Positions 28,166 to 35,903 of a stretch of 64,000 nt of DNA are shown here, piece after piece. Positions within the stretch are counted from its first letter, which is position 1. Every line of letters starts with the position of its first letter. Position numbers and translations under genes: made by a program. The notes below the pieces were generated by a model that searched no databases, was not told where the DNA came from, and saw nothing but the letters and a program-made list of their open reading frames with translations. Origin of the DNA: Belliella aquatica (GTDB taxonomy: Bacteria > Bacteroidota > Bacteroidia > Cytophagales > Cyclobacteriaceae); assembly GCF_014637795.1 (NCBI RefSeq), contig NZ_BMFD01000001.1, forward strand, positions 576,326 through 640,325. Direction: 5' to 3'.

Positions 28166-29410
28166 TTAACTCGAAGCTTTACTCTTATAATAGATGACAG
28201 AAGAATTTTCTTCTCTCAGAATTGTATTAGCCCAATCCAAAATCTTTTCGGAAGGGATTTGGATTTTCTTCTGATAATCCAATTCATGCAAATCAGGATT
28301 GCCCAAATGTGCATAATATGCCAAGCTCATCGCTCTATTCAAAAGCTGAATGGATTCATAAGTTTTCATCGCTTCTGCTTGATTTCTTACTTTATGGAGG
28401 ATGCTATCTGATATGGTATTCTTTTTGAATTCTTCCACCACCTCGTCCAAAGCTTTTTCGGCAGCCTCTGCACTTTGTCCTTTTTCCATCTTTCCAGAAA
28501 ACACCATCAATCCAGGATCCACTGTGCCCAAAACATATCCACCAATTGAAGCGAAGATATTTCCGTTTTTGACAAGTTGCTGCTCGAGTGTCGAAGATCT
28601 GCCGAACCCTAGGATATCAGTAATCAAATCAGCTTCCAAATACCCTTCTTGCAATTTTCCCGGCATGTGATATACTTTGTAAAGTGCATCAGTTGGGACA
28701 TCTGCTTCTATGGTGATAGCTTTTTTACTTACTTGAGGAAGTTCCTCTGTGATGGTTTTCTTAGGGATTTTTCCAGAAGGGATATCAGCAAACCACTTAT
28801 CTGATAGTTTTTTAATTTGGTCTAGCGTGACATCTCCAGCAACTACCATGACGGCATTGTCAGGGCGATAGTGAGTGTAGTAGAACTCTTCTACAAACTC
28901 CTTTTTGTAATTGACGATATCTTCTATATCTTTTCCGATCGTAGGCCACTGATAAGGATGTCTATCATAAGCCAAATCTCTGAGGTGATGGAATACATCC
29001 CCGTAAGGTTGGTTGAGATAGCGCTGCTTGAATTCTTCGATAACCACTTTCCTTTGTGTCTCGATGGTCTTTTCGCTCAAACTCAAGTGCAACATTCTCT
29101 CAGACTCTAGCCAAAAAGCAGTTTCAATGTTTACTGCCGGCAAAGTGATATAATAATTGGTAATGTCTGTATTTGTGAATGCATTGCAAGAGCCACCAAC
29201 TTTCTCCAAAGCTGTATCGAAAACAGGTACATGCTTCGTGCCTCCAAACATCAAGTGTTCGAAGTAATGTGCAAGACCGGTTTTTCCAGCGATTTCGTTT
29301 CTAGAGCCAACTTTATACAGGATGTTGACTACGGCAATTTTGGTGCTGTGGTCTTCGTGAACCAGCACTTGCAAGCCATTATCCAGTACGAATTGTTGGT
29401 AGTTAATCAT
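28166..29410 (-). CDS. M16-family zinc metallopeptidase (processing-peptidase-like)
   Basis: A 414-residue peptidase with the inverted zinc motif HxxEH in HYFEH (His48, Glu51, His52), followed by KVVIEEF, the likely distal Glu ligand. An M16 C-terminal domain follows. Bacterial M16 proteins of this size usually work as pairs of an active and an inactive subunit; only the active-type subunit is present here. The cleaved substrate is unknown. No signal peptide is visible from the chosen start. The frame continues upstream to a TTG at 29437, but the ATG at 29410 is preferred, with TAGCTTTG (29425-29432, minus strand) upstream as a possible -7 box. Confidence 0.88.
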   Translation of the reverse strand: MINYQQFVLDNGLQVLVHEDHSTKIAVVNILYKVGSRNEIAGKTGLAHYFEHLMFGGTKHVPVFDTALEKVGGSCNAFTNTDITNYYITLPAVNIETAFWLESERMLHLSLSEKTIETQRKVVIEEFKQRYLNQPYGDVFHHLRDLAYDRHPYQWPTIGKDIEDIVNYKKEFVEEFYYTHYRPDNAVMVVAGDVTLDQIKKLSDKWFADIPSGKIPKKTITEELPQVSKKAITIEADVPTDALYKVYHMPGKLQEGYLEADLITDILGFGRSSTLEQQLVKNGNIFASIGGYVLGTVDPGLMVFSGKMEKGQSAEAAEKALDEVVEEFKKNTISDSILHKVRNQAEAMKTYESIQLLNRAMSLAYYAHLGNPDLHELDYQKKIQIPSEKILDWANTILREENSSVIYYKSKASS

Positions 29411-29466
29411 ATTTTTATTTTGAGCAAAGCTAAACAATTAATGTAAAATGACTGAAAATTGTTTAA

Positions 29467-29670
29467 TTAAAAGCTTTCCGCTTTGTATCCCGATTTTTCA
29501 ATGGCTTCGATGATCGTTTCGGTTGTCACCTCTCCTTCTACGGTCAAAATGCGATCAGGATGTGAAAGATCCACTTTCCAAGTTGCGTTATTTATTTTTT
29601 CCATTTCAGGAGTGATCGTAGCGACACAAGCGCCACATTTTACGTTTGTTTTGAATTGTTGCGTTTTCAT
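29467..29670 (-). CDS. Heavy-metal-associated (HMA) domain protein, copper chaperone-like
   Basis: A 67-residue single-domain protein with the metal-binding pair CGAC (Cys12 and Cys15) near the N-terminus and the ferredoxin-like pattern of HMA chaperones. It probably delivers Cu(I) to the adjacent P-type ATPase. The first ATG-like extension (to 29691) is short and overlaps nothing useful; the ATG at 29670 gives the typical MKTQQFKTNVKCGAC start. It lies 21 bp downstream of the ATPase gene and is surely co-transcribed with it. The first Cys is preceded by Lys where the usual motif has Met (GMxCxxC). Confidence 0.87.
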   Translation of the reverse strand: MKTQQFKTNVKCGACVATITPEMEKINNATWKVDLSHPDRILTVEGEVTTETIIEAIEKSGYKAESF

Positions 29671-29691
29671 ATTTTTTAAATTTAAAGTCAA

Positions 29692-31875
29692 TTATTTTCT
29701 TAATCTTAAACTATTTGCCACGACGGAAACAGATGATAAAGCCATCGCAGCGCCTGCAATCATTGGATTGAGAAGGAATCCGAAGGCAGGAAATAACACC
29801 CCCGCGGCCAAAGGAATTCCAATCACATTATAGATAAATGCCCAAAAGAGATTCTGTCGGATGATTTTTACGGTTTTTTTTGTCAATCCGAGCGCTTGAG
29901 GAATGTGATTCAGATCAGAATGAACCAAGGTGATCTCAGCTATATCCATGGCAATGTCAGTTCCCTGTCCCATCGCGATGCTCAAATCTGCCACACTTAA
30001 TGCTTCACTGTCATTGATTCCATCTCCAACCATCGCGACTTTTTTACCCTTGGCTTGAAGCGTTTTGATGTATTGTGACTTGTCTTGCGGAAGCATGCTT
30101 GCAGCGACTTGGTCTATGCCAACTTGTGATGCAATATAGGAAGCAGTCTTCTGCTGATCACCGGTTACCATATGAACTTCTATACCCATCTCCTGCAATC
30201 GGCTGATAGCTTTTTTGGAATTTTCTTTGATCTGATCGGCAATTTTGAAGAAGCCAAGTATTTGCTCGTTCTTGGCAGCGAAGACGACAATAGCCCCTTC
30301 TTCTAAAGCTTGATTTGCTTCAGCTTCTAGATCTTCATCAAGCCCAAGTCCTTCATTTTTCAACCATTTTAGATTTCCTATTTTGTAGGATTTACCTTCA
30401 AATTCTCCTTTGACACCGTTACCTGTGATACTTTTGAAGTTTTGAATCGTGACCAATTCTTCATTTAGATAGGCTGATATAGCACTTGCAAGTGGGTGTT
30501 CACTCTTCTTTTCCAAACTGTAAAGTGCTTTTGCGTCAGCGGAATTATAATATTGAGTTTGTCGGAAGGTGGAGACTTTCGGCTTCCCTTCTGTGATGGT
30601 GCCGGTTTTGTCTAGGATGATGGTGTCTATTTTAACTCCTTTTTCCAAGCTTTCGGCATCTTTGATCAAAAAGCCCATCTCGGCACCTCGTCCCATCGCT
30701 GTGATAATGGCAGTTGGAGTGGCGAGTCCAAGTGCGCATGGACAAGCGATTACAAATACTGTCACCATGGCAAGCATTCCTCTAAGCCAAGGTTCTTCCA
30801 CACCGCTAAATCCCCAGACCAAAAGCGTAATCAATCCAATCAATAAAACTACAGGGACGAAAATAGAGGCGATTTTATCTACCAGCTTTTGAACGGGAGC
30901 TTTGGAGCCTTGTGCCTCTTTTACTCTGCTAATGATTTGAGATAATAATGTGTTGGCACTTACTTTTTCGACCTCAAAGACAAAGCTTCCAGATTGATTG
31001 ATAGTACCTGCAAAAACTTTGGAGTCAAGTGTCTTCATGACTGGAATAGGTTCTCCTGTTAGCATATTTTCATTGACATAAGATTCACCTTCGATGACTT
31101 TGCCATCCAAGGGGATTTTTTGGCCAGGTTTAATCAGCACTTTTTCTCCTAGTCTTACCTCGTTTGTTTTTTTGATGATTTCTTTGTCATTTTCCAGCAC
31201 TGTCAAATCATTTGGTTGCAGTCCCATCAATTTTCTAAGCGCTTCACCTGTTCCCGCTTTTGCACCTGCTTCTAAGGTTTTTCCCAAGAGAATAAAAAAT
31301 TGAATAACTGCAGCAGCTTCAAAATAGACATGTGGCGCTATCCCCTTTTGGCTGAGGTATTCTGGGAAAAATGTATTGAAACTACTGTATAGATAGGCTA
31401 TTCCGGTACTGATGGCGACAAGGGTGTCCATGTTTGCTGTCAGATTCTTAGTCTGGTTCCAGGCATTTTTGAAAAATTGATTGCCAAAAACCAACAATAT
31501 CGGTGTCGTCAATGCCCACATGATGTAATTTCCATAGGGCATATTCATCCAAAACATCCCAATCAAAAATACAGGTAACGCCAGAATCCCAGCATAGATT
31601 GTTTTTTTCTTTACATTGAGATAGGCTTCCTTCTGCTTTTCATCAAGTTCCTCCTGCGTGATATCCGCAATAAGGAGATCGTAGCCAGTTGACCGTACAT
31701 GGTTTTGTAAATCTTCTAAGCTTACTTCTTTTTCTTCCCATTCCAATGTTGCTGCATGGTTGGCATAATTGACATGGGCAACTTTGACTCCGGGGGTATT
31801 CTTTAATGTATTTTCGATAGAAATGGCACAAGCGGCACAGCTCATTCCATCTACAGGAATTTCTTTCTTTTTCAT
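29692..31875 (-). CDS. copA: Copper-translocating P1B-type ATPase
   Basis: Exports Cu(I) from the cytoplasm. The 727-residue product has one N-terminal HMA domain (GMSCAAC, Cys13/Cys16) and eight predicted membrane helices. The transport motif CPC lies near residue 381, the phosphorylation site DKTGT near 422, the nucleotide-binding HP in SEHPLA, and the hinge GDGIND near 620. These define subgroup P1B-1. It is the first gene of a two-gene unit with the HMA chaperone downstream. A perfect 20-bp inverted repeat lies 19 bases upstream of the start and may be the operator of a copper-responsive regulator, which is not in the window. Confidence 0.93.
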   Translation of the reverse strand: MKKKEIPVDGMSCAACAISIENTLKNTPGVKVAHVNYANHAATLEWEEKEVSLEDLQNHVRSTGYDLLIADITQEELDEKQKEAYLNVKKKTIYAGILALPVFLIGMFWMNMPYGNYIMWALTTPILLVFGNQFFKNAWNQTKNLTANMDTLVAISTGIAYLYSSFNTFFPEYLSQKGIAPHVYFEAAAVIQFFILLGKTLEAGAKAGTGEALRKLMGLQPNDLTVLENDKEIIKKTNEVRLGEKVLIKPGQKIPLDGKVIEGESYVNENMLTGEPIPVMKTLDSKVFAGTINQSGSFVFEVEKVSANTLLSQIISRVKEAQGSKAPVQKLVDKIASIFVPVVLLIGLITLLVWGFSGVEEPWLRGMLAMVTVFVIACPCALGLATPTAIITAMGRGAEMGFLIKDAESLEKGVKIDTIILDKTGTITEGKPKVSTFRQTQYYNSADAKALYSLEKKSEHPLASAISAYLNEELVTIQNFKSITGNGVKGEFEGKSYKIGNLKWLKNEGLGLDEDLEAEANQALEEGAIVVFAAKNEQILGFFKIADQIKENSKKAISRLQEMGIEVHMVTGDQQKTASYIASQVGIDQVAASMLPQDKSQYIKTLQAKGKKVAMVGDGINDSEALSVADLSIAMGQGTDIAMDIAEITLVHSDLNHIPQALGLTKKTVKIIRQNLFWAFIYNVIGIPLAAGVLFPAFGFLLNPMIAGAAMALSSVSVVANSLRLRK

Positions 31876-32183
31876 TTTTTTATGCTTTGGTTTGTAAAGG
31901 TAGAATCCTTTACGCTGCCAGACTTACATAATTTTTGATTTTAATAAACAGCAAAGCACCGTTTTTTTAATTGACACCTTTCGAAAATATCATAATGTTT
32001 CTTTTTTTTCTGATCATTAATTCGACATTGAAATAACTTTAGATTGGGAAAAGATAAATATTAAGAATGATCTAAATTCTACAAGTAAAGCTACCCTTCT
32101 AAAACCGTGTATTATGTATTGTCTTTCATTTTGATGTTTAATTATGAACGTCAAACATTCTTGACAATCATTTATTGAAATAT
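31876..32183. other. Divergent intergenic region, copA / Fic-tail-like gene
   Basis: About 308 A+T-rich bases. It holds the inverted repeat at 31894-31913 and a 13-base direct repeat TATGAACGTCAAA at 32143-32155 and 32183-32195, the second copy covering the start codon at 32184. I see no other gene. Confidence 0.45.
31894..31913 (-). promoter_or_regulatory. Inverted repeat, possible copA operator
   Basis: GTAAAGG-N6-CCTTTAC is a perfect 7-bp inverted repeat 19 bases before the copA start. On the minus strand it overlaps TACCTTTA, a 7/8 match to the -7 box, so a bound regulator would control the promoter. Confidence 0.4.
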
Positions 32184-32405
32184 ATGAACGTCAAATGGAG
32201 TTTAAATGCACTAGATTATATTTTTACATATCCAATTTTCAGAAATAACAGATTTACTTCAAAAAGTGGGATTCCGGGTCCAACAGCAGCTAGATTCACA
32301 CGCATGCTTTTAGAAAAAGAGCTTATAAGAACTATCGAAGAATCATCAGGTAGAAGGCCTGCTCTTTATGCTTTTGAACCGTTATTAAAACTAGTAAGAG
32401 TTTAG
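32184..32405 (+). CDS. Short winged-helix protein resembling the C-terminal tail of Fic proteins
   Basis: A 73-residue product whose sequence (ALDYIFTYPIFRNNRF..., a GIPGPTAARFTRMLLE helix-turn-helix, then SGRRPALYAFEPLL) resembles the winged-helix domain that ends many Bacteroidota Fic AMP-transferases. The Fic catalytic domain itself (HPFxxGNGR) is absent here and upstream. It is either a remnant of a deleted Fic gene or a small independent DNA-binding protein. The start ATG is chosen because it begins a repeated TATGAACGTCAAA word, whose first copy 40 bases upstream also starts a short frame (MNVKHS, then stop). The assignment is by pattern memory only. Confidence 0.5.
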   Translation: MNVKWSLNALDYIFTYPIFRNNRFTSKSGIPGPTAARFTRMLLEKELIRTIEESSGRRPALYAFEPLLKLVRV

Positions 32406-32686
32406 AATTGATAAACAGCGATAAATCTTTTTAAATGTCCTGAGATTTATTTAATGAAAAACGTTTTATAATCCCTTTGGTCTTCATGATCCTAATATTT
32501 TTTTTACATTTGGAACTGTATGTTATAAACAAAAGGTTAATAAAAAGGAATGAATAACTTCACTTCATTTTAACCCTAAAACACACCCTAAATTCAATAA
32601 AACATTGATTATCAAGGCTTAAAAAACTTTGTTAACAAGTTTATTGAACTTGTACCGATAAACATCATTTTCAACCCGATATTTCC

Positions 32687-34255
32687 ATGATCAAGGCAAC
32701 AGTGGACCCCGCCTGTACAGGCCAATTCTCACAATTATTTTTAGATTATATCCAAGAAAAACCAGAATTAAGGGACTTTTACAGTCAATACCCTAGAATT
32801 GAGAATTTCGATAAGCTGATCGAAGCCAAAAAATTCACTGCTGAAAAAAGAGAAATTCTGGTTCAATCCTTGAAAAGCCAATATCAGGAAATAGATTTCT
32901 CAGATGATTTTGCCGAACAGATTGAAAGTCTCGGGAAAGAGAATACATTCACAGTTACCACAGGTCATCAGCTCAATTTATTTACTGGGCCATTATATTT
33001 TATTTATAAGATTGTCTCGACGGTTAATTTGGCCAAACAGTTAGGTAAAAAGTATCCTCAACATCATTTTGTGCCAGTTTATTGGATGGCAACAGAAGAC
33101 CATGATTTTGATGAGATCAATTATTTCAAACTTGATGGAAAAAAGTATCAGTGGAATTCAGATCAAAGTGGCGCAGTAGGAGATTTTGAGTTAGACAAAT
33201 CATTTGCTGAATTCCTGAAGTCTGTGAGTTTTGCTCCGGATTTCTTCAAAGAAGCATATTCAAGTTCAAAGACGCTGGCAGAGGCTGTGAGAAAATATGT
33301 TCATCATCTATTTGGTGAAAAAGGTCTTGTGATCGTTGATGGAAATGATTCTGAACTGAAAAAACTGCTTATTCCAGTTATAGAACAAGATATTCTAACT
33401 GGTGTTGCTAATGAAAAAGCTCAGGAGCAAACAGATAAATTAGAAGCATTAGGTTATAAAAGTCAGATTTTCCCGAGGGAGATCAATTTTTTCTACATGG
33501 AAAATGGGCTTCGCGAAAGAATAGAAAAGCGGGATAAAACATATTACATTTTAGATACAGAATTGAAGTTTGAGGAAGAGGAGATTAAAGCTCTGATTCA
33601 TAATTGTCCTGAAAAATTCAGTCCAAATGTTGTATTGAGACCACTATATCAGGAAATGATTCTTCCAAATATTGCTTATTTGGGAGGGCCTGCGGAGGTG
33701 ATTTATTGGCTGCAGTTGAAGACTGTATTTGATCATTTTGGGGAAGTATTTCCTGCGGTGATGCCGAGAAATTTTGCTTTGGTTTTGGATTCTTTGACAG
33801 TCAAAAAGATGAACTCACTAAGTTTATCTAATGAAGATCTCTTTTGTGATTATATAGCTTGGAAGAAAAGTTTTGTAGCAGAAAAATCCAGTTTAGACAT
33901 TTTTCTGAAAGCCGAAAAGGAGAAACTATCGAGAATTTTTGAAGAATCAGGAACTGAGGCATCGCAGGTTGATCAAAGTTTGAATAGTGCTTACGAAGCT
34001 GCAAAAGTCCGAGTGAGTAAAATTATGGATCATCTTTCCGGAAAAGTAAGAAAAGCTGAAGAAAGAAGGTTAAGGATTGAAATTGGAAGGATGGATGCGA
34101 TAAAAGCATTTATCAATCCCAATGGAAGTCCTCAGGAAAGGGTTGAGAATTTCATGAAATTCTACCTTGAAAATCCGTATTTCATCGATGAATTGCTTGG
34201 CCTATTTGATCCATTTGATTTTAACTTTATGATTTTGAAGCCAGAAAATGACTAA
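32687..34255 (+). CDS. bshC: Bacillithiol biosynthesis cysteine-adding enzyme BshC
   Basis: Adds cysteine to glucosaminyl malate to form bacillithiol, the main low-molecular-weight thiol where glutathione is missing. The 522-residue product shows the family marks TTGHQLNLFTGPLYFIYK near residue 90, PVYWMATEDHDFDEI, and the long C-terminal coiled coil ending with the hallmark (NPNGSPQERVENFMKFY). The length is normal. bshA and bshB are not in the window. Its 3' end overlaps the next gene by 8 bases (ATGACTAA), so the two are translationally coupled. Confidence 0.93.
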   Translation: MIKATVDPACTGQFSQLFLDYIQEKPELRDFYSQYPRIENFDKLIEAKKFTAEKREILVQSLKSQYQEIDFSDDFAEQIESLGKENTFTVTTGHQLNLFTGPLYFIYKIVSTVNLAKQLGKKYPQHHFVPVYWMATEDHDFDEINYFKLDGKKYQWNSDQSGAVGDFELDKSFAEFLKSVSFAPDFFKEAYSSSKTLAEAVRKYVHHLFGEKGLVIVDGNDSELKKLLIPVIEQDILTGVANEKAQEQTDKLEALGYKSQIFPREINFFYMENGLRERIEKRDKTYYILDTELKFEEEEIKALIHNCPEKFSPNVVLRPLYQEMILPNIAYLGGPAEVIYWLQLKTVFDHFGEVFPAVMPRNFALVLDSLTVKKMNSLSLSNEDLFCDYIAWKKSFVAEKSSLDIFLKAEKEKLSRIFEESGTEASQVDQSLNSAYEAAKVRVSKIMDHLSGKVRKAEERRLRIEIGRMDAIKAFINPNGSPQERVENFMKFYLENPYFIDELLGLFDPFDFNFMILKPEND

Positions 34256-34814
34256 AGAGGAAATTCGAGTTTTATTTAAAGAAAAGCGAAAACAGCTTAA
34301 GGGGGAAGAGATCGATCGCTTATCGATTCAGATTCGACAAAGAGTCCGTGATTTTTTAAATGAAAGAAAACAGCTTCGTCACATTCATCTATTTTTGCCG
34401 ATATTGAAATTGAAGGAAGTTGATGTGTTCCCTTTGATAGATGAACTCCTTCAGGAAGGGCATGAATTATATACGTCGATTTTGGATGCAAAATCAGGAG
34501 TTTTGGAAACAGTTTGCCTAACCGACATTCAGGATTTAGATCATGATTCTTGGGGCATTCCTATTCCACGTCAAAAACAAGTGGTTTCTACAGATCCAAT
34601 ACAATTGGTTTTGATACCCTTATTGGCATGTGACAAAAATGGGAATAGAATCGGTTATGGAAAGGGGTATTATGATGGTTTTTTAAATACCCTAGCGTCA
34701 GACGTTTTGAAAGTAGGATTAAATTTTTTTCAGCCTATTGATCAAATTGAAGCAGAATGGCACGATATTCCCTTAGATGTTTGTATCACGCCCTCAGAGG
34801 TGTTTTTATTCTGA
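34248..34814 (+). CDS. 5-formyltetrahydrofolate cyclo-ligase
   Basis: Converts 5-formyl-THF to 5,10-methenyl-THF with ATP, recycling folate. The 188-residue product has an N-terminal Arg/Lys-rich helix and the family signature GYGKGYYDGFL at about residues 136-146, preceded by LVLIPLLACDKNGNRIG. The length is typical (about 180-200). It overlaps the end of bshC by 8 bases and is followed 34 bases later by a small exported protein. The pairing with bshC is probably transcriptional convenience rather than a pathway link. Confidence 0.92.
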   Translation: MTKEEIRVLFKEKRKQLKGEEIDRLSIQIRQRVRDFLNERKQLRHIHLFLPILKLKEVDVFPLIDELLQEGHELYTSILDAKSGVLETVCLTDIQDLDHDSWGIPIPRQKQVVSTDPIQLVLIPLLACDKNGNRIGYGKGYYDGFLNTLASDVLKVGLNFFQPIDQIEAEWHDIPLDVCITPSEVFLF

Positions 34815-34848
34815 TTATTTGATATATTTATTCAAAACAACACACGAA

Positions 34849-35331
34849 ATGAAAAAAGTTATTTACACACTAATCCTATTTGCCTTTATGTCATTAGGAA
34901 ATGAGGCCTTAGCGCAAGGTTATAATACCGGAATAGGTCTTAGAGCAGGTTCTGGTAACGGTCTTACTGTGAAGCATTTTATAAGCCAAAAGGCTGCATT
35001 AGAAGGTATCCTTTATACCCGTTGGAGAGGATTAATCGTTGGTGGACTATATGAAGTTCACAATGATATTCGCGAAGTTCAAGGGCTTCAGTGGTTTTAT
35101 GGTGGTGGAGCTCATTTGGGTACTTGGAATGCCAATAGAGGTAATACACCTTGGGGTGAACCAAATAGAAGTTATACAGTATTCGGGCTAGATGCAATTA
35201 TTGGTTTGGATTACAAATTTCAAGATGCTCCAGTGAACTTGTCCTTAGATTATAAGCCTGCTTTCAATTTCTCTGGTTATAATGGTTGGTGGGGTGATGA
35301 AGTAGCCTTATCAATAAGATTCACTTTCTAA
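34849..35331 (+). CDS. Small exported beta-rich protein (outer-membrane-type)
   Basis: A 160-residue protein with a clear signal peptide (MKKVIYTLILFAFMSLGNEALAQ). Its mature part has alternating aromatic/hydrophobic strands (GLRAGSGNGLTVKHF, ALEGILYTRW, GLIVGGLYEVH, FGLDAIIGLDYKF) and ends in Phe (ALSIRFTF), as outer-membrane barrels do. I infer a small outer-membrane barrel of about eight strands, but cannot name a function. The frame continues upstream without a signal; ATG 34849 is chosen because it starts the signal peptide. It is followed by a strong terminator. Confidence 0.75.
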   Translation: MKKVIYTLILFAFMSLGNEALAQGYNTGIGLRAGSGNGLTVKHFISQKAALEGILYTRWRGLIVGGLYEVHNDIREVQGLQWFYGGGAHLGTWNANRGNTPWGEPNRSYTVFGLDAIIGLDYKFQDAPVNLSLDYKPAFNFSGYNGWWGDEVALSIRFTF

Positions 35332-35903
35332 AATTTAAAATATTGCAATTGTCAAAAGCCGTAGAATTAATTCTATGGCTTTTGTTTTTTATTAGTCTTT
35401 TATAAATTTTTTTGTAAAAAAAGAAGAATAAAATTTTTTAGATGCTTTATTCTTAGACATATTTTAATCTTTTATTGTTTAGTTAAAAAATTAGGTAATA
35501 ATTTACTTTTTTAACAAAAGTATGTCGTAACAATAAAATATTTTTAAAAAAAGTAATAAATATTTAAAATTTTAATAACAGGTAATGAATAATGTTTTCG
35601 ATAGATAATTTTTATTATAACCAATTTTCAATATTGTAAAGTAGAATCGTTTTATTTTTTTTATTATAAACCAAATAATCAACTTATTTACCGATTAAAT
35701 TAAGAATAAACCACTCTTAATTGATTATTTCCTTATTATTTTATTATACATTGTTCAATATTTTATTTATTTTTCTATATCGGAAAAAATTATATATTTT
35801 TTATATAAAACATAATATTTACAACAAAAATAGCTTAGTTGTATGATTTTGATATTTGCATGAATTGGGCAATATTTACTGTCTAACTAAACTAAATTAC
35901 CTT
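35332..35903. other. Very A+T-rich 572-base region upstream of SusC 2
   Basis: No gene. It holds the terminator at 35354-35390, long runs of A and T, and a 7-bp inverted repeat ATTAAGA/TCTTAAT at 35699-35721. A possible promoter for SusC 2, TTTG at 35848-35851 then 19 bases and the weak box AATATTTA at 35871-35878, is only 6/8 at the -7 element. Confidence 0.4.
35354..35390 (+). terminator. Intrinsic terminator after the small exported protein
   Basis: A 15-base arm AAAAGCCGTAGAATT pairs with its complement (one G-T wobble) at 35354-35383, followed by GTTTTTT. It ends the bshC-cyclo-ligase-barrel transcript. Confidence 0.8.
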
